From: Bacilli bacterium
GTDB lineage: Bacteria > Bacillota_I > Bacilli_A > RF39 > UBA660
Assembly: GCA_017515795.1 (NCBI GenBank)
Contig: JAFWEE010000011.1
Coordinates: forward strand, 1-32,707
DNA: 32,707 bases
Direction: 5' to 3'
Below, in pieces: positions 6,908 through 14,174 of this stretch (positions are counted from its first letter, which is position 1; each line of letters begins with the position of its first letter). The notes under the pieces are model-generated. The model searched no databases and was not told where the DNA came from. It saw only the letters and a list, made by a program, of their open reading frames with translations. The position numbers and the translations under genes were made by a program.

Positions 6908-8863
6908 ATGAGACTTTCAAATAGTGAAATTGAAAGAGAAAAGAATTATCTTTGTTGTGTTGAAAAAATTATAAACGGTGAAATAAATGATATGAACTTA
7001 GATGTTCAAAAGAAAATGGAAGAAGTAAACACTGCTAAAAGAGAAATATATGAAGCTAAAACAGAGGATTATTTAGATGGTCAAGATTCTGTTAGAGATG
7101 TATATGCTGTTGAATCTAAAGTAGATTATATTAATAAAAAAATAGATAAAATAGAATTATTTAAAAGATCAGCTTCAATACCATATTTTGGTAAAATAAC
7201 CTGTGATTTTAATAGTGATAAAGAAGATGTATATATAGGTATTACATCTATTGAAAAAGATAATAAATTTTATGTATATGATTGGAGAAGCCCTATATCC
7301 TCATTATTCTATAATTATGAATTAGGACCTGCTTCTTATAAGATTGATTCTAAAGAAATAAAATGCAATATTGATAGAAAATTACAATTTAAAATAAAAG
7401 ATGGAGTACTTATTAGATGTTTTGATTCTTCTATAAATATAGATGATGAATATTTACAAGAAATGCTTTCTAATACTAATGATAAAAAATTAACTAGTAT
7501 TATTAGTACTATTCAAAAAGAACAAAATCAAATAATAAGAAATGAAGATGATAAGAATCTTCTTGTTCAAGGATTTGCTGGTTCAGGTAAAACAGTAGTA
7601 GCCCTTCATAGAATTGCTTATCTATTATATAGAGATGCAAAACTTGAATCTAAAAACATATTAATTATATCTCCTAATGAGATATTCTCTGATTATATAT
7701 CTGATGTACTTCCAGAACTTGGAGAAAAGAATACTAAATGTTTTACTTTAACTTCTTATTTAGAAAGTTATTTAGGTAAATATAAAATTGAACCATATGT
7801 TAAGTATATATCTAGAATAGAAGATGGTAATCTAAAAGAAATAAGTAAAAAAATAAATATATCAAAGGAATTAAAAAGATTCTTAAAGAAATATTATTCT
7901 AGCTTTAATTTTACTAGAAAGTTTACTATTGGAACCGAGAAATTTACTGCAAAAGATATTAATGATATGTTTAATGAGAAATATAAAAGACTATGTATAA
8001 GTGATAGATTTAGAAGAATATCTGAATTCATTTGTAATAAAGTTGGAACTCATAATAAAAAATATTATGCTATGATTAAAAAATATCTAATAGATAATAG
8101 TAATGTAAGTTTAGATATATATGAAGTATATAAAGAGTTTTTAAAATCAAAAAAAATATCTACAGTATTTTTAAATAATAAAGAAATAAAGTATGAGGAT
8201 GCTATTAATCTAATAAATGTAAGTTTCTTTATTAATGGAGTAAAAAAAGATTTATCTTTAAGACATGTAGTAATAGATGAAGCACAAGATTATACTTTGA
8301 ATGAAATTGAAATAATAAAGAAAATGTTCCCAGAAGCATCATTTACTATTCTAGGAGATGACAATCAAAATATAAATCTGTGTGATAAGAGTAAAATAAT
8401 TGATTATAGTGAATTATTTAAAACATATAAATATATTGAATTAAACAAAACTTATAGATCTACTGAAAACATAGTAGAGTTCTCAAATAAAATACTTGGA
8501 TTAAATAATGTATGTGCTGTTAGAAATACTTCTGGTGAAGAAGTAGAAATAAAAAAACTATCTATAGATAATTTAAAGAAATGTATAGATAATAATAAAG
8601 ATAAATATAAGAAGATTGCAATAATAACAGACACTATGGATAATGCTAAGAAGTTATATAAAGAATTAAATAATAAAGATATTCAGTTAATAGACTTTAG
8701 TACTGATGTATTTGAAAAGAATATATTTGTTATTCCATCATATTTAGCTAAAGGTTTAGAATTTGAATATGTAATAGTATATAAAGAAAAAGAATATAAC
8801 AATAAGAATTTATATTACGTAGCTGTTACTAGAGCTCAACATAAATTAACTGTTTTAGAATAA
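6908..8863 (+). CDS. helD: HelD-like SF1 helicase (RNA polymerase recycling factor family)
   Basis: A UvrD-like ATPase that in Bacillus binds RNA polymerase and frees it from nucleic acids. The 651 residues start with a charged coiled-coil region, as in the HelD secondary-channel arm. Then comes the HelD hallmark YDWRSPISSLFYNYELG. Walker A is FAGSGKTVVALHR (~222-234), motif II VVIDEAQD, motif III ILGDDNQNI, motif IV NKTYRST, then LAKGLEFEYVIV and YYVAVTRAQ. The start at 6908 has GGGGTGG seven bases upstream. It is about 120 residues shorter than B. subtilis HelD, mostly in the middle, but all ATPase motifs are present. Monocistronic, ended by a bidirectional terminator. Confidence 0.88.
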   Translation: MRLSNSEIEREKNYLCCVEKIINGEINDMNLDVQKKMEEVNTAKREIYEAKTEDYLDGQDSVRDVYAVESKVDYINKKIDKIELFKRSASIPYFGKITCDFNSDKEDVYIGITSIEKDNKFYVYDWRSPISSLFYNYELGPASYKIDSKEIKCNIDRKLQFKIKDGVLIRCFDSSINIDDEYLQEMLSNTNDKKLTSIISTIQKEQNQIIRNEDDKNLLVQGFAGSGKTVVALHRIAYLLYRDAKLESKNILIISPNEIFSDYISDVLPELGEKNTKCFTLTSYLESYLGKYKIEPYVKYISRIEDGNLKEISKKINISKELKRFLKKYYSSFNFTRKFTIGTEKFTAKDINDMFNEKYKRLCISDRFRRISEFICNKVGTHNKKYYAMIKKYLIDNSNVSLDIYEVYKEFLKSKKISTVFLNNKEIKYEDAINLINVSFFINGVKKDLSLRHVVIDEAQDYTLNEIEIIKKMFPEASFTILGDDNQNINLCDKSKIIDYSELFKTYKYIELNKTYRSTENIVEFSNKILGLNNVCAVRNTSGEEVEIKKLSIDNLKKCIDNNKDKYKKIAIITDTMDNAKKLYKELNNKDIQLIDFSTDVFEKNIFVIPSYLAKGLEFEYVIVYKEKEYNNKNLYYVAVTRAQHKLTVLE

Positions 8864-8890
8864 AAAAATAGACTACATAGTCTATTTTTT
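8863..8890. terminator. Bidirectional terminator between helD and the convergent unknown gene
   Basis: Perfect 13-base inverted repeat AAAAAATAGACTA/TAGTCTATTTTTT around CA. The TAG stop of the minus-strand gene lies inside the stem. Confidence 0.92.
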
Positions 8891-9286
8891 TGATGGTTTA
8901 AATACAAGTTTCTTGAATCTATTAATAATTCCATTATTAGGAGTTATATCTTTATTAGTTGTTGTACTTTGTTTAGAAGCACTCTTATCATAATAATCTA
9001 TTTGAGAATATGTTGCTTCTTTTCCTTGTTTTGCTAAGTTAATTGACATAGTAAATGCTGGTGTATCAGTTGTTACATAATCAATTACGTTTTTTCTTTT
9101 TGTATGAATATAACAAGGTATATATTTGTCTTCATAACCATTAGATCCAAGAGTAGGAGCAGCTACATATAATGAATCTTTTGAAAGAAATAATCTTAAA
9201 TTATATTTAGATAAACCTGCTATTAAAGCTTGGTTATGAGTTAATGATGTAAGTGTTAATTCCATCTTTTTATTAATGTTTGCCAT
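8882..9286 (-). CDS. Protein of unknown function, 134 aa
   Basis: I do not recognise this family. The protein appears soluble, with no membrane helix or signal peptide. It has a mixed alpha/beta-looking N-terminal ~90 residues (including LSKYNLRLFLSKDSLYVAAPTLGSNGYEDKYIPCYIHTKR in two parts of one run), a Ser/Thr/Asn-rich linker (~100-117) and a basic C-terminus (NRFKKLVFKPSKK). It has a good ribosome site (GAGGTGAAAT before ATG), an extended -10 promoter and a proper terminator, so it is a real gene. It is monocistronic and divergent from the DUF5684 protein. The basic tail could bind nucleic acid or membrane, but that is speculation. Confidence 0.7.
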   Translation of the reverse strand: MANINKKMELTLTSLTHNQALIAGLSKYNLRLFLSKDSLYVAAPTLGSNGYEDKYIPCYIHTKRKNVIDYVTTDTPAFTMSINLAKQGKEATYSQIDYYDKSASKQSTTTNKDITPNNGIINRFKKLVFKPSKK

Positions 9287-9306
9287 AATTTCACCTCAGT
9301 AGTAAT

Positions 9307-9315
9307 ATTATATCA
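9307..9315 (-). promoter_or_regulatory. Extended -10 promoter of the 134-aa unknown gene
   Basis: Minus-strand TGA-TATAAT about 20 bases before the start codon; no convincing -35. Confidence 0.55.
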
Positions 9316-9330
9316 AATATTACAAAAAAT

Positions 9331-9356
9331 ACTATATTTTTTTTGCAAAATATAGT
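9331..9356. repeat. 10-base inverted repeat in a divergent intergenic region
   Basis: ACTATATTTT (9331-9340) and AAAATATAGT (9347-9356) are exact inverses around TTTTGC. The repeat lies between two divergent genes and could be an operator, but it is nearly all A/T, so chance is a real alternative. Confidence 0.4.
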
Positions 9357-9385
9357 ATACTTAATTTAGAAAGGAGATAGGGAGA

Positions 9386-9811
9386 ATGTATAATACATAT
9401 GGTACTTATGGATACGGTAACTACAACTATAATACAACAGCAGCTAGCGCAGCTGCAGGAGTAGTTGGTGTTGCTCTTGTATTCTTAGTAATTTTCTATA
9501 TTCTATTATTTGCTGCAGCAGTCGTAGAATTAATTGGTATGTGGAAAGCATTTGAAAAAATGGGTAAAAAAGGTTATGAAGCTTTAATACCAGGACACAA
9601 CTATGTTGTTCTATTTGAAAAAGCTGGAATGCCTCTTTGGTATTTCTTCTTAATGCTAATACCAGTATGTAATATTGTATTCCTAATTCTAGTATCTATC
9701 GAAATTGCTAAGAAATTCGGTAAATCTTCTGGATTTGGTGTACTTCTTGCATTATTCGGATTTGTTTGCTGGCCAATTCTTGGATTTGGAAAAGCAACTT
9801 TCAAAGACTAA
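9386..9811 (+). CDS. DUF5684-type membrane protein
   Basis: A 141-residue protein. The first ~17 residues are rich in Tyr, Gly and Asn (MYNTYGTYGYGNYNYN), followed by a long hydrophobic helix (~20-48). Next comes a conserved loop (MWKAFEKMGKKGYEALIPGHNYVVLFEKAGMP split around residues 50-80) and two or three more helices ending in PILGFGKATFKD. The WKxFxKxGKxGxxALIP...N pattern and the FGKSxGFG...PILGFG end match DUF5684, a small bacterial membrane family of unknown function. RBS AAAGGAGAT. Monocistronic, with its own terminator. Four helices are expected. Confidence 0.8.
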   Translation: MYNTYGTYGYGNYNYNTTAASAAAGVVGVALVFLVIFYILLFAAAVVELIGMWKAFEKMGKKGYEALIPGHNYVVLFEKAGMPLWYFFLMLIPVCNIVFLILVSIEIAKKFGKSSGFGVLLALFGFVCWPILGFGKATFKD

Positions 9812-9829
9812 TTTATTAGTCTTTTTATT
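9803..9829 (+). terminator. Terminator after the DUF5684 gene
   Basis: Stem AAAGACTAA/TTAGTCTTT with loop TTTA followed by T residues; overlaps the last codons. Confidence 0.88.
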
Positions 9830-9833
9830 TTAC

Positions 9834-9862
9834 TTGTAATTCCTACTAAAATGGTATAGAAT
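9834..9862 (+). promoter_or_regulatory. Promoter of the rrf2-suf operon
   Basis: TTGTAA (9834-9839), 17-base spacer, TAGAAT (9857-9862), 18 bases before the regulator start. An Rrf2 operator would be expected around here, but I see no convincing long dyad. Confidence 0.6.
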
Positions 9863-9879
9863 ATATCTAGGTGATTGAA

Positions 9880-10272
9880 ATGAGAATATCTTCAAAAGGA
9901 AAATATGCATTAGAATTAATGGTTTATTTAGGAAGAAACTATGGAAAGGGTAGTATTTCTATTAGTGAAATAACTGGTGATTCTTTTTCTATTAAGTATA
10001 TGGAAAAGATAGCAAGTTTACTTAATAAAGCAAAACTAATTAAAAGTGAAAGAGGAGTAGAGGGTGGATATAAGTTAGTAAAAGATCCAAAAGATTACTC
10101 TATATTTGAAATACTTAATGCTGTGGAAGATAATATGGCACCAATTAAATGCATAATAGATAGTGATGCTTGTAAAGTAAAGATTAATTGTAAAACATAT
10201 CCTATATGGGATGAGTTATATGAAATAGAATCAGAATTCTTAAAGAATAAAAGATTAACTGATATATTATAA
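9880..10272 (+). CDS. Rrf2/IscR-family Fe-S-responsive regulator of the suf operon
   Basis: A 130-residue winged-helix DNA-binding protein. MRISSKGKYALELMVYLG is the canonical Rrf2 start; the recognition region (SISEITGDSFSIKYMEKI) and wing (ERGVEGGYKL) follow. Three cysteines at C91, C98 and C104 sit almost exactly where E. coli IscR has its cluster ligands (92, 98, 104), which separates it from the CymR type that lacks them. A GTG nine bases upstream is part of the ribosome site (AGGTGAT), so the ATG is chosen. It is first in the operon, 9 bases before sufC, so it probably represses its own Fe-S assembly genes when holo. The target site is unproven. Confidence 0.9.
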   Translation: MRISSKGKYALELMVYLGRNYGKGSISISEITGDSFSIKYMEKIASLLNKAKLIKSERGVEGGYKLVKDPKDYSIFEILNAVEDNMAPIKCIIDSDACKVKINCKTYPIWDELYEIESEFLKNKRLTDIL

Positions 10273-10281
10273 GGAGGACAT

Positions 10282-11016
10282 ATGGAATTACTTAAAATAG
10301 AAAACTTACATACTATAGCATCTGATGATGAAAGTATGAATATATTAAAGGGATTAAATTTAACTATAAATAAAGGTGAAATACATGTAATAATGGGACC
10401 TAATGGAGCAGGCAAATCTACATTAGCTAATACTATATTAAATAGTCCTAAATACATAGTAAAAGAGGGTAATATATACTTTGAAGGGAATAATATAAAT
10501 GATTTAAAAACTAATGAAAGAGCTTCTTTAGGTATATTTATGTCATTCCAATCTCCAGTAGAAATACCTGGTATATCAGTTTCTAACTTTATTAAGAGTT
10601 CTCTTAATAATAAAGAAAAAGTTAATCTATATGAATATATAAAAGAGTTAGAGTCTACTATGAAAGAATTAGATATTGAAGAAGGTAAAGAACATAGAGA
10701 TTTAAATGTAGGCTTTTCCGGTGGAGAAAAGAAAAAGAATGAAATACTTCAAATGCTTATGATGAAACCAAAATTAGCTATATTAGATGAAATAGATTCA
10801 GGACTAGATATAGATGCTATTAAAACTGTTTCTAAGGGCATTAATATGTTTAAAAATGATGATAATGCTATTCTTATGATTACTCATTCCACTAAGATAT
10901 TAGAGAACTTGGATAACTACATAGTACATGTTTTAATAGACGGTAAGATTGTAGATACTGGTGATAAGTCATTGGCTATAGAAATAGATAAAAACGGATA
11001 TAATAAATACTTGTAG
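10282..11016 (+). CDS. sufC: SufC, ABC-type ATPase of Fe-S assembly
   Basis: A 244-residue cytoplasmic ATPase that drives conformational change in the SufBD scaffold. Walker A GPNGAGKST lies at ~40-48; the Q-loop region MSFQSPVEIPG is the specific SufC form; the ABC signature is FSGGEKKKNE, with Walker B LAILDEIDSGLDIDA and switch H in MITHS. RBS AAGGAGG is placed between the regulator stop and this ATG. Length is normal. The gap to sufB is 9 bases with an AGGAGG-type site. Confidence 0.97.
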   Translation: MELLKIENLHTIASDDESMNILKGLNLTINKGEIHVIMGPNGAGKSTLANTILNSPKYIVKEGNIYFEGNNINDLKTNERASLGIFMSFQSPVEIPGISVSNFIKSSLNNKEKVNLYEYIKELESTMKELDIEEGKEHRDLNVGFSGGEKKKNEILQMLMMKPKLAILDEIDSGLDIDAIKTVSKGINMFKNDDNAILMITHSTKILENLDNYIVHVLIDGKIVDTGDKSLAIEIDKNGYNKYL

Positions 11017-11025
11017 GAGGCAACT

Positions 11026-12420
11026 ATGAAAACATATGTAGAAGAATCAGATAGAAACATATATGATATAGTTACCAAGAATGAAACTGAAAAAGAAATA
11101 ATAGGTTTAAATGAAAATACTATTAGAGAAATATCTAAATTAAAAGGTGAACCTGATTGGATACTAGATATTAGATTAAAGGCATTAAAGTTCTTTAATG
11201 AGACTTCTAATCCTACTTGGGGACCTGATTTATCAGATTTAGATTTAAATAAGATTAGTATGTATGTTAAACCAAAAGCAGAACTATCAGATAAATGGGA
11301 AGATGTACCAGAAGAAATAAAAGATGTATTTAATAAACTAGGTATTCCTGAAGCAGAAAAGAAATCTTTATCTGGAGCATCTGCTCAATTTGATAGTGAA
11401 GTAGTATATCATAATGTTAATCATAAATTAGAGGGTACAGGTGCTATTTATTTAGACTTTGATAGTGCTGTTAAAAAGTATCCTGAACTAATTAAGGAAT
11501 ATTTTTCTAAAGCAGTACCACTTAATGATCATAAATATATATCATTACACTATGCTTTATTTAGTGGTGGTTCATTTGTATATATTCCAAAAGGAGTAAA
11601 ACTAGAATTTCCGCTTCAATCATATTTTAGACTTAATTCTAGAGGAAGTGGACAATTTGAACATACATTAATAATAGTAGATGAAGATGCTTCTTTAGAG
11701 TTTATTGAAGGATGTTCTGCTCCTGGATATAATGAGAATAATTTACATGCTGGATGTGTAGAATTATTTGTTAAAAAGAATGCATATTTAAAGTTTTCTA
11801 CTATTGAAAACTGGTCTAAAAATATGTATAACTTAAATACTAAAAAATGTTATGTAGAAGAAAATGGAAAGATAGAGTGGGTAATGGGTTCATTTGGATC
11901 TAAAATATCTATGCTTTATCCTATGAATATATTAAATGGAAAAAATGCTAAATGTGAATTTACTGGTATATCATTTGCAGGTAAAGGACAAAACTTAGAT
12001 ACTGGTATTAAGATTATTCATAATGCAGAAAACACATTATCTGTAGTAAATTCTAAATCAATATCTAAAGATGGGGGAATATGTACTTTTAGATCTAATA
12101 CTTGGATTAGAAAGAATGCTAAAAACTCTAAAGTAGTATTTGATTGTGCATCACTTATGTTAGATAGTGAATCTAGAAGTGATACTATTCCTGTGGATAG
12201 AATTGAAAATAGTGAGGTAACATATTCTCATGAAGCATCTGTAGGTAAACTTTCTGATGAAGAAATATTCTATATTATGTCTAGAGGATTTACTGAAGAA
12301 GAAGCTAAATCTTTAATTGTTAGAGGTTTTGCAGAACCAATATCTAAATCATTTCCTGTTGAATATGCAGTAGAAATGAATAGACTAATAGATTTAGAAT
12401 TAGAGGGGGCAATAGGATGA
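11026..12420 (+). CDS. sufB: SufB, Fe-S cluster scaffold
   Basis: A 464-residue beta-helix scaffold protein on which the nascent cluster is built. Family marks include TSNPTWGPDLSDLD near the N-terminus, YIPKGVKLEFPLQSYFRLN, the FTLIIVDE-like strand (FEHTLIIVDEDASLEFIEGC), NLHAGCVELF and the C-terminal EASVGKLSDEEIFYIMSRGF. The conserved late cysteine (DCASLML, about residue 377), equivalent to the functional C405 of E. coli SufB, is present. Its TGA stop overlaps the sufD ATG (ATGA), so the two are translationally coupled and probably made in equal amounts. Confidence 0.97.
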   Translation: MKTYVEESDRNIYDIVTKNETEKEIIGLNENTIREISKLKGEPDWILDIRLKALKFFNETSNPTWGPDLSDLDLNKISMYVKPKAELSDKWEDVPEEIKDVFNKLGIPEAEKKSLSGASAQFDSEVVYHNVNHKLEGTGAIYLDFDSAVKKYPELIKEYFSKAVPLNDHKYISLHYALFSGGSFVYIPKGVKLEFPLQSYFRLNSRGSGQFEHTLIIVDEDASLEFIEGCSAPGYNENNLHAGCVELFVKKNAYLKFSTIENWSKNMYNLNTKKCYVEENGKIEWVMGSFGSKISMLYPMNILNGKNAKCEFTGISFAGKGQNLDTGIKIIHNAENTLSVVNSKSISKDGGICTFRSNTWIRKNAKNSKVVFDCASLMLDSESRSDTIPVDRIENSEVTYSHEASVGKLSDEEIFYIMSRGFTEEEAKSLIVRGFAEPISKSFPVEYAVEMNRLIDLELEGAIG

Positions 12421-13421
12421 AATATATATTAAATGAGACTCCTATTAGGACTTCTAATAACTTTAGAATTAATGATATTAAACTAGATTTAGAATTACCT
12501 ACTAAATCTAACTTTAAAGAGTTTAAAGTAACTAATTTGGATAGTAATAAAACTATTATTCAATATAAGTATGGTTTAAATGTAAAAAGTAATTTAGGTA
12601 TTAATTTACCAGATACTTGTGATGCAACTATTAACATAAGTAAATCATTAGATAAACCTTTAATACTAGAATATGATTCTAATGATGTGATGCTTTCTAT
12701 TAAAATAGGAACTAAGGATAATGTTAATGCTGATGTAATTATTAAAACTAAAGGTAATAAATATAATATGTTAGTAATTAATTCTTATACTGGTAATAAT
12801 AGTAAATTAACTATTAATTATATTAATATGAATGAAGGTAATTCTTTAGTATCTTTTAATAAGTCTTCTAGAAGTAATTCAAATACTACATACAATATAT
12901 ATGATTTATGTGGTGAGCTTAGAATATATAATTATGAAAACTATGATAGTGATTCAAATATAAAAGAAAATATTAATAATATGTATATAACTAAGAATGA
13001 AGATGTATTAGATATGAATTATTATATTAAACATACAGGTATTGAATCTAATAGTGATATATGTGTACTTGGATGTATTAAAGATAAATCAAAGAAATCA
13101 TTTAAGGGAACAATAGATTTCAAAGAAGGATCTAAGAAATCTATTGGAAGAGTAAATGAAAAAGTAATATCTTTATCTGATGAAGCTATTTCTACATCAT
13201 TACCTATGATTCTATGTCATGAAGAAGATGTAGAAGGTTCTCATGGAGTATCTAATGGTAAGATAGATGAAGATATATTATTCTATTTAGAAACTAGGGG
13301 ATTCTCTAAAGAAGAAGCTATTAAATATATATTAACTACTAAATTTGATAGTTATATTAATTTATTAAATGATAATACTTTAAAAGAAGAAATAAGAGAA
13401 TATATAAAAAAAGAACTATAA
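12417..13421 (+). CDS. sufD: SufD-like Fe-S assembly scaffold partner
   Basis: A 334-residue protein, shorter than the usual ~400-430. The C-terminal part is clearly SufB/SufD: FKGTIDFKEGSKKSIGRVNEK, LPMILCHEEDVEGSHGVSNGKIDEDILFYLETRGFSKEEA (one run, split here only by description), with the conserved His in the SHG motif and the EDV acidic site. The N-terminal half is divergent and rich in Asn and Ser. It should pair with SufB in a SufBC2D complex. It is the last gene of the operon. No sufS or sufU follows, so the sulfur donor must be encoded elsewhere. Confidence 0.88.
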   Translation: MKYILNETPIRTSNNFRINDIKLDLELPTKSNFKEFKVTNLDSNKTIIQYKYGLNVKSNLGINLPDTCDATINISKSLDKPLILEYDSNDVMLSIKIGTKDNVNADVIIKTKGNKYNMLVINSYTGNNSKLTINYINMNEGNSLVSFNKSSRSNSNTTYNIYDLCGELRIYNYENYDSDSNIKENINNMYITKNEDVLDMNYYIKHTGIESNSDICVLGCIKDKSKKSFKGTIDFKEGSKKSIGRVNEKVISLSDEAISTSLPMILCHEEDVEGSHGVSNGKIDEDILFYLETRGFSKEEAIKYILTTKFDSYINLLNDNTLKEEIREYIKKEL

Positions 13422-13434
13422 AGTTCTTTTTTTT
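13406..13434. terminator. Bidirectional terminator between sufD and the Crp-family gene
   Basis: Stem AAAAAAAGAACT/AGTTCTTTTTTTT with loop ATAA; T-runs on both strands. It serves the convergent genes on either side. Confidence 0.9.
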
Positions 13435-14062
13435 AAAACGTTAATTTAATTCTTTTACCCTTTATTTCTATAAAACCCTCTTCTTTTAAGTAACTAAGTT
13501 CTCTACTCATAGCAGATCTATCTACTCCAAGATAATCTGCTAGGGCCATAAAACTAAATGGAAGATATATATTATTAGAACCATTCTTTACTTTAACAAT
13601 AGAGAAGTACTCTAATAATCTATTTCTAATAGTCTTTTTTGATAGAATTTGTATTCTTTCATTCTTTTCATTTATTTTATCATTGAGTATTAAAAATAGA
13701 TTCTTAATAAACATATTATAGTATCCTTTTTCATTATTTGGATAAGTTGATAAAGCTTCTAAATCAAAGAATACTATTTTAGTTTGTTCTTTTACTAATA
13801 CTTCATATTCTGAATCTTGTACATAAATAGTTTTAATACTTAATACATCATCTTCATATAATTCATCTATAACTATTTTACTTCCATTAAGATTTTCTTT
13901 TATTATTTGTATATAGCCTTCTATAATAATACCAATAGAATTCTTATCTAATAACATGTTAGATAAGTCTTCTCCTGCTTTATAAGTTATTATATCAGTA
14001 TGGAACATATTAAATAGTTTTTGTTTATTCTTTTCTGATATATTTTCGAATGGTTTTGTCAT
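13433..14062 (-). CDS. Crp/Fnr-family transcription regulator
   Basis: A 209-residue protein. The N-terminal cNMP-binding-like beta barrel spans ~20-115 (IITYKAGEDL, SIGIIIEGYIQIIKEN, IDELYEDDVLSIK). A long dimerisation helix and a C-terminal Crp-type helix-turn-helix follow (LPFSFMALADYLGVDRSAMSRELSYLKEEGFI). There is no cysteine at all, so it cannot be an Fe-S oxygen sensor like E. coli FNR; the ligand is unknown. The ATG at 14062 is preferred over an upstream TTG at 14071 because AGGAG lies 10 bases before it and only one base before the TTG. It is divergent from nrdDG, and a palindrome between them overlaps its own -35 box, so autoregulation and control of nrdDG are likely. Confidence 0.88.
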   Translation of the reverse strand: MTKPFENISEKNKQKLFNMFHTDIITYKAGEDLSNMLLDKNSIGIIIEGYIQIIKENLNGSKIVIDELYEDDVLSIKTIYVQDSEYEVLVKEQTKIVFFDLEALSTYPNNEKGYYNMFIKNLFLILNDKINEKNERIQILSKKTIRNRLLEYFSIVKVKNGSNNIYLPFSFMALADYLGVDRSAMSRELSYLKEEGFIEIKGKRIKLTF

Positions 14063-14083
14063 GTTCGTCAACTCCTATGTAAA

Positions 14084-14112
14084 ATTTTATCATATTTTTG
14101 AATTTGTTGCAA
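14084..14112 (-). promoter_or_regulatory. Promoter of the Crp-family gene
   Basis: Minus-strand TTGCAA (14112-14107), 17-base spacer, TAAAAT (14089-14084) with TGA before it. The -35 box lies inside the 16-base palindrome. Confidence 0.7.
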
Positions 14113-14120
14113 CTGCAACA
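14105..14120. promoter_or_regulatory. Palindromic operator, probably for the Crp/Fnr-family regulator
   Basis: TGTTGCA-AC-TGCAACA: two exact 7-base inverse arms. It covers the -35 of the regulator gene, and its centre lies about 42.5 bases upstream of the predicted nrdD transcription start, the class II activator position. Unusually GC-containing for this AT-rich gap. Confidence 0.75.
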
Positions 14121-14148
14121 TAACACGTATTTTATATTATGCTAAAAT
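14120..14148 (+). promoter_or_regulatory. Promoter of nrdDG
   Basis: Weak -35 ATAACA (14120-14125), 17-base spacer, -10 TAAAAT (14143-14148) with TGC before it. A weak -35 next to an upstream palindrome fits an activator-dependent promoter. Confidence 0.65.
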
Positions 14149-14174
14149 TGAATTAGAACATAGGAGGATAAGAC

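Noticed and set aside
6881-6908. Upstream ATG of the HelD-like gene at 6881
   Set aside because: It is at the predicted transcription start and lacks a ribosome site, while ATG 6908 has GGGGTGG.
12417-12420. TGA as a tryptophan codon (Mollicutes code 4)
   Set aside because: TGA serves as the stop of sufB and others with correct downstream starts, and conserved Trp positions are TGG (for example WRSP in HelD), so the standard bacterial code applies.
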